DNA of 64,000 nt from Apodemus sylvaticus (Eukaryota > Chordata > Mammalia > Rodentia > Muridae): assembly GCF_947179515.1 (NCBI RefSeq), contig NC_067472.1, positions 108,922,506 to 108,986,505 on the forward strand, in the 5' to 3' direction. How positions within the stretch are numbered: position 1 is the stretch's first letter; the number at the start of each line of letters is the position of its first letter. The notes under the pieces are model-generated. The model was given only the letters and a program-made list of their open reading frames with translations. It had not been told where the DNA came from and ran no database searches. This document shows positions 13,300-24,480 of this stretch, piece after piece. A program made the position numbers and the translations under genes.

Positions 13300-14371
13300 T
13301 TATTTTCTTGCTTTTTCTAGGGTGTAGTTTCCCTCCTTTTGTTGGTGTTTTCCATTCATTATCCTTTGGAGGGCTAGATTTGTGGAAAGATGTTGTGTCA
13401 ATTTGTTTTTTGTCATGAATACCTTCATTTCTCCATCTATTGTAATTGATAGTTTTGCTGGGTATATTAGCCTAGGTTGGCATTTGTGTTCTCTGTATGA
13501 CATCTCCCCAGGATCTGCTGGCTTTCAGAATCTTTGGTGAAAAGTCTAGTGTAATTCTGATAGGTCCTTTATATGTTACTTAACTTTTTCACCTTACTGC
13601 TTTTAATATTCTTTGTTTAGTACATTTGGTGTTTTGATTATTATGTGATGGGAGGAATTTCTTTTCTGGTTCAATTTATTTGGAGTTCTGTAGGCTTCTT
13701 GTATGTTCATGGGTACCTCTTTCTTTAGGTTAGGGAAGTTTTCTTCTATAATTATGTGGGAGATATTTACTGGCCCTTTAAGCTGAAAAATCTTAGCTCT
13801 CTTCTATACCTATCTATAATCCTTATGTTTGGTCTTCTTATTTTGTCCTGGATTTCCTGGATGTTTTGCATTAGGAGCTTTTTGTATTTTCTTTGACTGT
13901 TATGTCAATGTTTCCTATGGTATCTTCAGCACCTGAGATTCTCTCTTCTAACTCTTGTATTCTGTTAGTGATACTTGTGTCTATGACTCCTGATTTCTTT
14001 CCTAGGTTTTCTGTCTCCAGAGTTGTTTCCCTTTGTGATTTCTTTATTGCTTCTACTTCCATTTTTTGACACTGGATGGTTTTGTTTAATTACCTTACCT
14101 GTTTGTGTTTTCCTGTAATTCTTTAAAGGATTTTTGTATTTCTTCTTTACGAGCTTTTACTTGTTTACCTATGTTCGTTCTCCTGTATTTCTTTAAGGGA
14201 ATTATTTATGTCCTTCTTCAAGTCCTCTATAGCATCATGAGATGTGATTTTAAAGTGCTTTTTCAGTGTGTTGGGGTATCCAGGACTTGCTGTTGTGGGA
14301 GAAGTGGGTTCGGATGATGCCGTGTTACCTTGGTTTCTGTTGGTAACCTTCTTATGTTTGCCTTTCACCAT
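13300..14371 (-). pseudogene. L1 ORF1 remnant
   Basis: Decayed ORF1 of the 8.15-14.7 kb L1, encoding the RNA-binding trimeric nucleic-acid chaperone. The start Met is at 14,371 (MVKGKHKK, an L1-type basic N-terminus). A coiled-coil piece ending ISGAEDTIGNIDITVKEN is at 13,871-14,062, and the C-terminal domain (REHKCQPRLIYPAKLSITID) ends at 13,300. The pieces lie in different frames with stops between them, so no full protein can be made. Confidence 0.85.
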
Positions 14372-14801
14372 ATGGTTGGTTATCTCTGATGTTAGTTGGT
14401 CCTGCTGTCTCTGGCTGGAGCTTGTCCCTCCTGTGGGCCTGCAAGCCTGTCTCAGCATTCCTGGGAGACTAGCTCTCCCCTGGCACAGAGGGCTGTGGAA
14501 TAGCCCAACGCCTGGGTGCAGTTGGCGACCGGAAGGGCCCTGTCCCAGCTGCTCTGCTGCTCCTGTGCCCCATGCATTCCTGGATGAACCTGCCTTGGAC
14601 AGTCACCGGAGAGAAAATGGCAATCTCACCTCCAAACCTGGGAGTCAAAGCACTCCCAGGAGACCAGTTCTCTCCTGGCAAGACCGGTGTTCTATACTGA
14701 TTTTTATACTTCTGTGTCTATTAATTTATATTGTCTATAAACTTTTATTTCATAGTATTACAAAAGCATTGTGAACTACTTGTATTAAGAAATAATTCCA
14801 T

Positions 14802-14985
14802 CAGGTGTGATGGGTCATGCCTTTAGTTCTAGCACTTGGGAGGCAGAAGCAGGCAGACTTCTGAGTTTGAGGCCAGCCTCATGTACAGAGTAAGTTCCAG
14901 GACAGCCAGGGTTAGAGAAACCCTGCCTCGAAAAAACAAAAAACAAACAAGGAAGGAAGGAAGAAAAAAAGGAAAGAAGAAAAGA
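14802..14985 (+). mobile_element. B1 SINE with GGAA-rich tail
   Basis: tagttctagcacttgggagg and agttccaggacagccagggt, followed by an A-rich tail running into a purine (GGAA/GAAA) stretch. Confidence 0.85.
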
Positions 14986-15239
14986 GACAGATATCCTAAG
15001 AGTAATGTACACAAAATGTGGGCCTGCGGAAAGTCCCAGGGGTCTGAAGATGCAGTTATCATCCAACTCAGGGAAGAGTTGAAGACTTGAGATCCCAGAG
15101 AGAACAAGACCAAAGAGCACTGGAAATGCTGGTGTCTGTGTTAAAGACACCAAGGAGGAGGAAAGAGAAGCAAAAAGGAATCAGGAGGTAACTGAGTTCA
15201 GAGATGCCTATCTTGCCCTCAGTCACAGTGGTCACTCTC

Positions 15240-15441
15240 CTGTGAGCAATCTTCCCACAGCAGAGGACACCTATCATGTAATCCTAGCCAGAGGGGTCTC
15301 TCCCTTTATCACCTTTGCTGCCTCAACAGCCTCACCTGACACTGTCAAAAATCAAACAAAAGTCCCCAGGTCCCACTAGGAAGCCCAAGTTGCTTTGGTC
15401 ATGGTGTCTCATCAGAGGAATAGTAACCCTAACTAAGACAG
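15240..15441 (+). mobile_element. URR1-like 3' fragment
   Basis: Ends with ggtcatggtgtctcatcaga and ccctaactaagacag, the usual 3' end of URR1-type repeats; the 5' part is missing or diverged. Confidence 0.5.
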
Positions 15442-15864
15442 AAGGAAAATACTCCATAGGCCTATCTTCAACATAGGGAAGACGAGACTAGAGAACTCTG
15501 AAAACAGTTGGAAGTATATAATAACCAACTGGATGCTAAATCAAGAAACGGCAACTTAAAAATGGAATGATTCAGTTAGCAAGAGAATGATTGAAACCAA
15601 TATCCAAGGTAGTCAGCAATAGGCTATAAAAACAAGCCTGATAAAACTTTGCAGAACTGGAGTAATACAGTCTTCACTGATCACAATGGAAAAAAGAACC
15701 CATATCAAAACCAAATCAAACAACAACAACAAAAAACAAAACAAAAAAACAGAAATGAAAGACGATACATTTATTAAGGGAAAAAAGTTTAGCGGCTTCT
15801 TATTTTAAAATATAATCACCCAGCAATTCTACTTTTATGTATGCATCAGTAAGAATTAAAATGA

Positions 15865-16150
15865 GGCTTTAAAATAAATACTTGGAGACAGAATGAAAGG
15901 ACATGACTGAGGCGGGTTGGGACTGTGGCTGTGGCCATGACCTGAGGTGACTCTGTCCAGAAGAAAATGAGAATGCAGAGCATCTGAGCACATGCAGTAG
16001 ACCCAGAGAGAGGAAATGGGAAGGAAGCAGAAACCCGGCTTTTGGCCTTTGTCTCCTTCCAACCATGCCATTACTTCTGACCTATAGAAGTGTAAGATAA
16101 ATACTACAGGGCGCTTTAAGTCACTAATGTTATAATTTGCTATAAAGCAA
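15865..16150 (+). mobile_element. MaLR/MLT-like LTR fragment
   Basis: ctttaagtcactaatgttat and ataaagcaatagaaaatg resemble the 3' end of old MaLR-type LTRs. The minus strand has a 133-codon open frame here with no recognisable domain. Confidence 0.35.
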
Positions 16151-16334
16151 TAGAAAATGATTTCAAAAGAAACAGAAACCAGTAGGAAATGCTGGCATGG
16201 CATAAACTTACTGCTAATTCTACAGAACTTGCTAAAATTAAGAACATACGTAGACAATGCAGATGGCTCACTGGGTAAAATGCCTGCTACCGAGCCTGAT
16301 GACTTCTATCCCCAGGCTGACCTATGACCTCCAC

Positions 16335-16600
16335 ACGCAACCTCTTTATTGTTTTCTCTTTTATGGACACTAGTTTTCCTCACACAGTCTACCCTGATTA
16401 TGGCTTCCCATCCCTCTACTCCTCCCAGTTCCCTCCTCCCCTCTCCTCTCCCACCCAGTTCTACTCTCTTTTTACCCTTCATCAGAAAACAAACAGGTTT
16501 CTAAAGGTTAATAATAAAATAGAGTAAAATAAAACAAAAATTAACAAATTGAAATTGGACCAAACAAACAAATAGAACAGAGACCCACTTATTAGCACAC
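16335..16600 (-). mobile_element. Lx-type L1 3' UTR fragment
   Basis: A pyrimidine-rich stretch (ctactcctcccagttccctc onward) with a following aaaacaaacaggtttctaaa segment resembles Lx 3' UTR in reverse orientation. Confidence 0.45.
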
Positions 16601-16638
16601 ACACATTCCATATAAACCCTAAACTGGAAGCCATAATA

Positions 16639-16839
16639 CACTGGTTCTCTGTGTAATGCTGAGACCCTTTAAAATAGTTCATGTTATAGTGACCTCCAAG
16701 AATAAACTTATTTTTATTACTACTTCATAACTGTAATTTTGCTACTCTTATGAATTGTAATGCAAATATCTGACATATAGGATATCTGATATGTGACCCT
16801 AGGGAAAGGGTCATCTGGCCCACAGGTTGAGAACCAATG
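16639..16839 (-). mobile_element. SPIN-like hAT transposon (non-autonomous), with 8-bp TSD
   Basis: Internally deleted hAT element with short terminal inverted repeats (cactggttctc at one end, gagaaccaatg at the other) and the SPIN interior (cttcataactgtaattttgc). It is flanked by a perfect 8-bp direct repeat ccataata (16,631-16,638 and 16,840-16,847), the hallmark of hAT insertion. The length is 201 bp and no transposase remains. Confidence 0.88.
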
Positions 16840-17264
16840 CCATAATATGAATGCAGAGAAACTGGTGCAGACCTGTGGAGGCCTTCCACACGCTGCCTCA
16901 GTCTTTATGAGCGTTGATCATGTTGATTCAGAGGGCCTGGTTTTCTTGTGTCCTCCACTCCCTCTGGCTCTTTCGCCCTTTCCGCCTCCTCTTCTTCAGA
17001 GTACTCTGAGGAGGGATTTGATGGAGATATTCCATTCAGGGCTGAGTGCTTCAAGGTTTCCTGTTTTCTGTATAGTATCTAGATGTGGGTCTCTGATTTG
17101 CTCCTGTCTACCGCAGAGGGAAGTTTTTCTAATTGTGGCTGAGCAAATCACTGACCTATGAGTACAGCAGATATGAAAATGTCATTAGGAGTCATCTAAG
17201 TCATTTAATTGCTACTTTTTCGTTTTAGACCAGTAGTATTTGGTTTTAGCCTAGGTTCCCAGGT

Positions 17265-17450
17265 CATATCGTTTGCCTGCATGCATATATGTATGCTGTG
17301 TGCGTGCCTGGTGCCCTGGGAGACCAGAGAAGGGATTGAGCCTCCTGAAACTGGAATTATAGATTGTGAGCTGTTATATGGTGCTGAGAACTGAATCTGA
17401 GTCCTCTGTAAGAGCTTAAAGTGTTCTCAGTGCCTGACCATTTCCACAAC
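17265..17450 (-). mobile_element. B2/B3-like SINE
   Basis: gcgtgcctggtgccctggga and gctgagaactgaatctgagt; reverse copy. Confidence 0.7.
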
Positions 17451-18039
17451 CCCCACCACAAAATTCCTTTTCATTTAGGAATTTTACACTGTGTTTTAAT
17501 GTTTACTTACTCAAGCGTTTTTAATCACTGTATTTCTCATGGGGATTTTCCTTCATGTTCTTGCCACTGAGAACTAAACTCGTGCACCACCTCAATTATA
17601 GATACTTTTGCATATTAACAAATGGAGGACAGAATTGATTCAAGCACAGGCACACATATAATGAATATTTAAAAAACAGACAAAAGTCCCTTAAGTAGCA
17701 TGTCTAGATCCTGTGAAGTCCATCTTTTGTCACTCATTACTAATGGTATGTTGTCTCAAAGGAACTTAAAACTTTCCCCAAACTCTTGCTTACTCAGGTA
17801 TACTAAGGAATTCTGGGTCGCAGACTGCTGAAAACACTAACTGCTGCTCGTTTTAGTAGCTGAGGGTGGGAGTGGATGAGTCATGTGGTCGACAGAAAAT
17901 GGCTCCCACCAGGATACTGGCCAAGCACCCAAAGGAGCCCATCAAGATCATCGCACACCTAGGACAAAGGTCCAAACACAGAAGGCTGACAACACTGGCT
18001 GCTGGGGCGGATGGAGGCAGCAGGCTCCCACGCTGTGAT

Positions 18040-18320
18040 GGAAGGCCACACTGTGCAGCTACTTTGGAACACACTTAGTTTCTTGCAAAACAAGCACCCC
18101 CACCATGAGTCAGTGATTGCATCCCTTTGTACTTTATCCACAAGGGCTGGAATATCATGTCTGTATGAAAGAGAAAACTGTATAGGGATGTTTACAGCTG
18201 TATTATTCATAGCTGCCAAAAGCCACTTAGACATCTGTGAGAAGGTAAATAAGCTGCCGCACACTCAGAAGATGGAATACAGAGGGATTCAGTAAAAGAA
18301 ATGAGCTGTCAATCCCAGGA
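18040..18320 (+). mobile_element. Ancient L1M ORF2 3' fragment
   Basis: The stretch gggatgtttacagctgtatt followed by attcatagctgccaaaagcc is the diverged form of the conserved L1 ORF2 C-terminal coding block. It is an old copy with several disruptions. Confidence 0.6.
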
Positions 18321-18474
18321 GGGAGATGGACGGACTCTGAATGAGTTCTATACTTAAAAGAAGGCAGTCTAAAAAGGTGTCCTATTAACTGTTTCAACTA
18401 AGTCATGTACCTCACAATTATGTTTTAGTGAACAAAAGACTGCATGTGCAATCATAGTCCCCTGAGGCTGTAAC

Positions 18475-18600
18475 GGGCTGGGCATGGCAGTTCATGCCCA
18501 CAATCCCAGCTAAGGAAGTTAAGAAATAGGAGTGGAAGGTCAATCTTGGCTACAGAGTGGGCAATAAGATAGCTTGAACTACAAGAGACTTGTCTTATTG
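18475..18600 (+). mobile_element. Diverged B1 SINE
   Basis: gctgggcatggcagttcatg, then cccacaatcccagctaagga. Confidence 0.55.
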
Positions 18601-18649
18601 CTGTGCTAAGACTCCATGGACCAAGGCAACTTACAGAAGAAAGCACTGA

Positions 18650-18910
18650 ATTTAGGGCTCAGTGATTCAGAGGGTTAGAGTCCACAGCCATCATGTCAGG
18701 GAGCAGGGCAGGAGGAATGGCACTGGAACAGTATCTGAGATTTACATCAGACCGGCAGCAAGTGTGTGTGGGGGGGGGGGGAGGGGAGACATGCAAGTAT
18801 GCAATTGGGGGTGCTAACTAGGAATGCTCTGGGCTTTTCAAACTTCAAAGCCTGGCCCCAGCGACACACAGACACACAGACATACAGACACCCCTCCAAA
18901 CATGGACCCC
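18650..18910 (+). mobile_element. Fragment of a rodent interspersed repeat
   Basis: Shares the gggcttttcaaacttcaaag and cagcgacacac motifs of the repeat type at 47.4 kb. It contains a 13-bp G run (18,769-18,781). Diverged. Confidence 0.35.
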
Positions 18911-20409
18911 AACAATGGAAAGTCTTTATTAGTGGGGAGAAATACTCATGATCTATTTTCTTACATGGAAATCTCTAATAAAATCAAAAGCCAGAACAAG
19001 AAACCAAAGACACCAGCAAGCCACAAGTGTATTTCAAGAAAGACAGGCTCCAGAAGAGTCTCAGTCAGGCAGGTCTTTTCAGGAGGGACCCAGAAGCCAC
19101 ACTGTCACAGAGGTCTCAAGACCTTTCTACCACTGGACTATGATAATGTTTCTTAGGAAAAAATATTATCAATTTGTAGAAAGAGTTAGTCCTGCAGTAA
19201 GTTCAAATATTCTATAAGGAGACCTTCTCCACAATCTCCCCAGTCCCTCTTGTCATTCACTCCTGACTGATCACCACACAATTCAGACACAAGCTACCTC
19301 GTTAATACTCACCACTTTTTATCTCCTTTATAGATCAAATCTCAGTGTAAGATTTTATTTAGACAAGACCTATATGCAAATATATATGAAACTAGTGTAA
19401 CAAATGAAATTAAAATCTTCCCATGCTATTCTATGAGCCAACCAACCTCGTCCTGGTCATATGAAAGTTATCAGAGCAACACAACTTTCTTAGGTTATTC
19501 TGCCATTAGAAGCTAAAAAATGGTGTTAAAGGAAACAGAAAACTAAGAATCACCAAACATTTTAAGATGCATAGAACCAGTGACCTTTTTTTTTTTTTTT
19601 TTAAATCAAGGTATAAAAACCCTTTGCTTCTTTAAGGATTTCCAAGAAAATATTAAACAAATTGCCTCCCAGTTATCTGTTCTCACAGCAGAACAAATAT
19701 AGCTGAGTAGTTTCAGTCTCAAAGGGATGAAGTAGAAAAACCCACCCAAGCCAGCTGTCTCCGTGTAACGTGCAGAGAGGAGAAGCCAGCGGCAGGGAAC
19801 TAACACTGGAAAGGACCGCAGTCCTGAGATGGGAAGTTTACTTAACCTCCACAGCCACCCTAGCACTCACGGGCTACTCAGTCCCTTTGCTTTTCCTGTC
19901 CTTTACTCTGTCCCCCGCGCCCTCACTGCTGTTTCCTCATAATCCCAGAATGGAAAAGTTGAGAATCAAATGAGCACAGCAGCAGCAGTGCCACAGAAGC
20001 CTGAAAGGTCTGTCGTCAAAGCAGCCTGCTGCTGCCTGGTTACCCCAATCTGTAACTTCTCTTCAAGATCATGAAGGTAGAACGGCACCCATGTTCATGC
20101 TCCACACCCTAGTGGGGGGCGGGTTAATCTCAATTGAGAGATTCCAAGAAGGCTAGATCTAATCTTCATGATACAGACATAATAAAGATTCAAAAGGGCC
20201 TGAGCTATATACGACTTAGATACCAATCCTTAAAATGGAAACATTACATGTTAGGTCAAATGTCATACACAGGCTATTTGGGGTAAGATCAGTACTAGGA
20301 TCTGGGTTCTCAGACTCCAGAAGTTACTAGTACTTATGTTTCATGTTGTTACTATAGTGCTTTTTTTCCACTGAGCTACAATAAAGGCGACAGTATTCAG
20401 AATTTTTTG
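18911..20409. other. Intron 5, mostly unique sequence
   Basis: A T-run at 19,587-19,603. A slightly GC-richer stretch at 19,740-19,930 has short open frames on both strands but no domain. Nothing assignable. Confidence 0.55.
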
Positions 20410-20595
20410 TTTTGTTTTCCTTTAGATGGGGTTCCTCTGTGTAGTCCCAACTGTCCTGGAACTCATAGATCAGGCTTGCCTTAAACTCAGAGATCGGTCT
20501 GCCTCTGCCTCTGCCTCTGCCTCTGCCAGGAGATTAAAGAATTAATCTGTGGGATTAAAGTGTGGGATTAAAGATGTGCGCCACCACTGCCAGGC
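20410..20595 (-). mobile_element. B1 SINE with internal hexamer repeat
   Basis: B1 in reverse, with its central ctctgc segment expanded to about five tandem units (20,500-20,527). Confidence 0.8.
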
Positions 20596-20639
20596 TCAGA
20601 ATGATTCTATAAACATCATTCCAAAGTCCACCTGTGTGG

Positions 20640-20960
20640 TAAACTTATGTGCCTGTGTGTGCATTGGTGAACTTATATGCCTGTGTATGCGTGTGCTTGT
20701 GCATGTGTGGGAGCCAGAGGCTGACAGCAGATGTCCTCCTCAGTCACCTCCACGCCTTATTTTCTGAGTTAGGGTGTCTCTCTGAACCCGGAGCTCACTG
20801 TTTTGCCTAGGCTGGATGTCCAGGGGCCCTCAGGATCCCCTGCCTCCATCACTGGGGTTACAGGTATCAATTTTTTACATGGGTGCTGAGGATCTGAACT
20901 GGGGTCCTTACAGTTCTGCAGCAAGCAATTTACCAAGTGAGCCATCTCCTGAATTTTGAG
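20640..20960 (-). mobile_element. B4/B3-like SINE
   Basis: gggtgtctctctgaacccgg and aatttaccaagtgagccatc; reverse copy. Confidence 0.65.
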
Positions 20961-20971
20961 CATCTAAGGAA

Positions 20972-21152
20972 GGACAGCGGCAGTGGTGGTGCATGCCTTT
21001 AATCCCAGCACTTAGGAGGCAGAGGCAGGCGGATTTCACACTCAACACCAGCCTAGTCTACAGAGTAAGTTCCAGGACAGCCAGGGCTACACAGAGGAAA
21101 CCCTGTCTTAAAAATAGGGGGAAAAAAAGAAAGAAAGAAAGAAAAAAAAAAA
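20972..21152 (+). mobile_element. B1 SINE
   Basis: ggtggtgcatgcctttaatc and agttccaggacagccagggc, with a GAAA-rich tail. Confidence 0.9.
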
Positions 21153-21345
21153 AAGGACAAACCTTGCTATGCATATGCAGTTCCAAGGATTTCCAGTTTG
21201 GGAATAGGGAACATAAAAGATTCCTATCAATCTGTGCTCAAACAGGCTGTGAGAAGTGCTACAGGAATTGTCCTGAGAGTTCTTAACAGGCACCGTAGAA
21301 TGAAATGAAAACCAAGGGGACGCAAGCGGCACGGACTGCCTTTAC

Positions 21346-21453
21346 CTCGCCGAGCACGCCGTTAGCGAGACTCCACTGCCTCGCCACTCCCGCTAAGTCC
21401 AGGCTCCTGCTTTCCAGCTGCTGCAAATGTGTATCTTGGTACACACTGAACTT
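21346..21453 (-). other. Exon-like CpG-rich block, possible Nars2 cassette exon
   Basis: 108-bp block in Nars2 intron 5, on the sense strand, bounded by tttttgctttag|AAG and GGCGAG|gtaaag. It is exactly 36 open codons, so joining it after exon 5 (phase 0) would keep the frame. The peptide includes QQLESRSLDLAGVARQWSLA and matches no family I know. About ten CpGs fall between 21,320 and 21,395, unlike the flanks. It could be a cassette exon, a retrocopy fragment, a conserved regulatory block or chance. Confidence 0.3.
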
Positions 21454-21892
21454 CTAAAGCAAAAATAATCGTCCTCAGAATGAGGGTCGATCTGCATTCC
21501 AGAACACCCACTAACAAGAACACCCATGCTCAGTCCTGAGAGAGGGTTCGTCCTGGCAACTGTACAGGAGAGGAAGTTAAGAGTTCAGACTGTAAACCGT
21601 CTGCTTTCCTGCTGAGTGTCTGAGAAAGAACATGACAAAAGTGCCTGTTACTCTTAAGATCAGATGGTGAGGCTTGGGGACGTGGGGTTGAATAAAAATA
21701 AAGTCTTTTTTTAAAGGTGGAAAACAATGTTAATAAACAACAAACAGGCTGAAGCTGTGGAACCTCACAGTGGGCTTCACACTCTGACCAGTGTGCTAAC
21801 AAACCCACTTCTCTTTATCTGACATTTCTTTCTTTTATTAAAATTAGGTTTTTCAAAGTTCTTAAAACTTAGACTAAAACATAGATTCTTAA

Positions 21893-21935
21893 ATTTTTTT
21901 AAAAATTAAATTTTTAAAAAATTAGAAGTTAGTTC
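21893..21935. repeat. AT-only palindromic segment
   Basis: aattttttta aaaattaaat ttttaaaaaatt reads nearly the same on both strands; about 100 bp from the (TA)n tract. Confidence 0.8.
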
Positions 21936-22029
21936 TATTCTCTAACAGCTGATTTGTTAAAATCTAAACCCAAAACAACTCCCCCACAATTATCACTAGC
22001 AGAAATAACGGTGAACTGTCAATCAAAAC

Positions 22030-22030
<1 letters not shown>

Positions 22031-22103
<73 letters not shown>

Positions 22104-22113
22104 ATATATATAA
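22031..22113 (+). repeat. (TA)n microsatellite
   Basis: About 80 bp of TA with a few CA/GT interruptions; self-complementary and able to extrude a cruciform. Confidence 0.93.
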
Positions 22114-22140
22114 TATTCCCCACATGCAATTACTATAACA

Positions 22141-22490
22141 GTGTGCAGTGATTTAAATAAGAGTAGTCTCCCACAAGCTTATGTAGACACTTCGTCCGCA
22201 GTTTTTAGTGCTCTTTGGGGAGGTCATGGAACCTTTAGGAGGTATAGTCTTGCTGGAGGAGGTACACCCCTGGGATGGGCTTTGAAGGTTCACAGCCTCA
22301 CCCCATCTTATCCCCACTTTGCCTCCTGTGTGTGGATAGAAACATGAGCACCCAGCTCCTGGCTACCACGCCATGCCTCACCTATCATGATGGGTTCCAT
22401 CCCTCTGGGAATGTAAGCTAAACCAAACCCTCTCATCTCTACTGCTTTTTGTAAAGGTATTTTATAGCAGCAACATAAAGGTAATACAGT
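22141..22490 (+). mobile_element. URR1-like non-autonomous DNA transposon relic
   Basis: gtcatggaacctttaggagg to gtaatacagtg, with tgtaagctaaaccaaaccct; resembles the rodent URR1 hAT-type repeat. Diverged. Confidence 0.5.
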
Positions 22491-22779
22491 GCTATAACTA
22501 TATTCATGTATGCAAAATAATTAGAACATAGTAGTATTCAATGAAACTTTACTGATAACAGTAAAAGAGTGGAAATAATTACACTTCCACCAGTAAAGAA
22601 TAACTGAATGAGTTAAAGCACATGTGGTGATGCTCTGGATAGCAAGCAGCCTTAAAGGAACAAGGCAGATTCTCATAAAGAGCAGTGTGAACTACTCATA
22701 AATGAAGAAAGTAATATAGTACATTGAAAACAGTATTATTTGGGTACTAATATATATAAATAAGACATGTTTATTCCTG

Positions 22780-23330
22780 TATGGGTACAGAATCCCTCTA
22801 GGTTAGCATACAAGAAATACTCGGTATCAAGCTCACCCTGGAGGTGTGGGTAAGGGAGACCTGGTGGGCTACCACCCAGGCCCGGATCTAGGGCTTTGAG
22901 TTGTTGCACCCCAAATCTACATCATCTGTGAGCTGTTGAAGTACATGAAAGGGTTGGTTCTATTGACCCAAAGCTGTAGGATTTCCATGACACAGGCAAC
23001 AGGATAACCCAGAGGAGTCCTGGTGAGGATCCAATACTGATGGTATCACAGAAGCCAGAGCCCTCAGACCAGACCAATGACTCACTGCAATAAACACTCG
23101 CAAGCGCAGATGTGTGGACAGAGGGGTATAACGTAGGACACACTATGACACACTAAAGCTTCTACGATGAGATGTTTTCTATGCTTTGTTTTGCTTTCTT
23201 GTTTGTGTTTTTTATGGGGGGCAAGTTGCAAGGGCAGGGGCTAGATATGAGGAGATGGAAAGATGAGTGGGATGGGGTACATGATGTGAAACTCATAAAG
23301 AAACAATAAAAAGTTAAAAAATATTCAGTG
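22780..23330 (+). mobile_element. Lx-type L1 3' UTR fragment
   Basis: Contains the rodent Lx-like tail (gaaactcataaagaaacaat then aaaaagtt) preceded by about 500 bp reminiscent of Lx 3' UTR. No coding part is left. Family assignment is tentative. Confidence 0.45.
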
Positions 23331-23659
23331 TCATTATAATCATCATCTTTGTCATCCCACTGTGTAGTTCTCAATTATGAGCTTTGTAGATGATGTCATT
23401 TCCCAATGTCCATCTGTTACTCCAATTCAGGAGATCTAATTTCCGCCTCAAGCACCAGGCAAGCAAGCGGTGCAGGCTAAGGTACATGCAGGCAAAATAT
23501 CCATATATACAAATTTAAAAAAATAGTCACGCATAGCCCAACTGAGATGGGGCATAAAAATATAGTCATAAGATGCTATAACCAGCAATATTCCCAATGT
23601 CCAACACTGTCTTTTTGAAGTGGAAACTTTAAGGTTCTTTGGAAAGTCAGTTGTGTTAA

Positions 23660-24480
23660 ATGGTGTTTTGCTGGGGATGTGAAGAAGTATTCCGGAAGTG
23701 GACACAGGTGAAACACTAAGGCAGACTCGTGAAGGAACATTTCACTGAAGCAGACACAGGAGAAAGGATGTTCCGCCAAAGCAAGCACGTGAAAGGACGT
23801 GATGAAGGATTCTTCCGCTAACAACATGTATGTATTGTTCATGTTACATTGCATAGTTGAGCAGCATTTGCTGGAACTCCATAGAGAGAAATGCATCAAA
23901 AAAAACCTTCTTGTGGTGTGCTGTAGTTTTTGCTACTTTTGTGGACTGAGGCTGATTGGCAGGTACAGTCAGCTGAGATGCGTGTGAGTGCTGAGGCGAG
24001 GCCCATGGAAGTTAGGTGAGGTTTGGAGGGAGCATAAATAGACTCAAGGGACAGAGACAGAGGCTGGGGTTGGCTTGCTTATAGAGCTGGCTGGGCAAGG
24101 CTGTGGGTCTCCTGTCTTTGCTGATCTTCGCTTCCCTGAGACGCATAGCAGAGAATTTCTCAGGCCCCTCCTGCTGATCGGCACCGAGGCTGAGGCCTGG
24201 CTGTCTCTGCAAGGTAGTGCCACCACTGCTGATTCGTGTTTGCTATCCCACCTCTACTGACCTGAACTGCTGGTGTCTCCGTGAAGTGTTTGCAAGTGGA
24301 TCGAGCTGCCGCTGCTGACCTATGAACTGAGCTGACAATCTCCAGACAACACAGACGGGAGTTGCTCCAAACCACCTGTCTAAGCAAGTCCACTCGCACC
24401 TTTCTTTCCCCCTAACGCTGGTAGGTGGTGGGCTACAAGGGAGGTTAAAGCATTTTAGAACAATCATTAAAAATAAAGTT
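23660..24480 (+). mobile_element. ERV solo LTR (ERVK/BGLII-like)
   Basis: An ~800-bp non-coding block with LTR architecture: TATA-like gcataaata (24,032-24,040), a GC-rich R region, AATAAA at 24,472-24,477, and tandem-like motifs (cgtgaaaggacgtgatgaag). No internal retroviral genes adjoin it. A related fragment lies at 54.5-55.1 kb. The family name is from memory and uncertain. Confidence 0.6.

Larger units (their letters stand above)
8153..14695 (-). mobile_element. Near full-length LINE-1 (Lx/old L1Md type), minus strand
   Basis: A single L1 insertion read right to left: 5' UTR (about 14,372-14,695), ORF1 remnant, ORF2 remnant, 3' UTR with C-rich tract, and an A-rich tail (seen as T-rich at 8,153-8,160). 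Both ends are bounded by the same 12-bp direct repeat actgatttttat (8,141-8,152 and 14,696-14,707), a perfect target-site duplication. A ~590-bp block at 10,360-10,947 is foreign to L1. Both ORFs carry stops and frameshifts, so the element is immobile. The many short open frames here are fragments of it or antisense shadows. Confidence 0.92.

Noticed and set aside
14244..14774. 176-codon plus-strand frame
   Set aside because: Antisense of the L1 5' UTR and ORF1 start.
15856..16257. 133-codon minus-strand frame
   Set aside because: Overlaps an old LTR-like repeat and shows no domain.
17866..18078. 70-codon plus-strand frame containing KEPIKIIAHLGQRSKHRR
   Set aside because: Runs into an old L1 fragment, and neither strand keeps a domain; treated as chance or repeat-derived.
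20500..20527. Tandem hexamers resembling a short repeat array
   Set aside because: Simple expansion inside a B1 SINE. No spacer structure; nothing CRISPR-like exists in this eukaryotic window.
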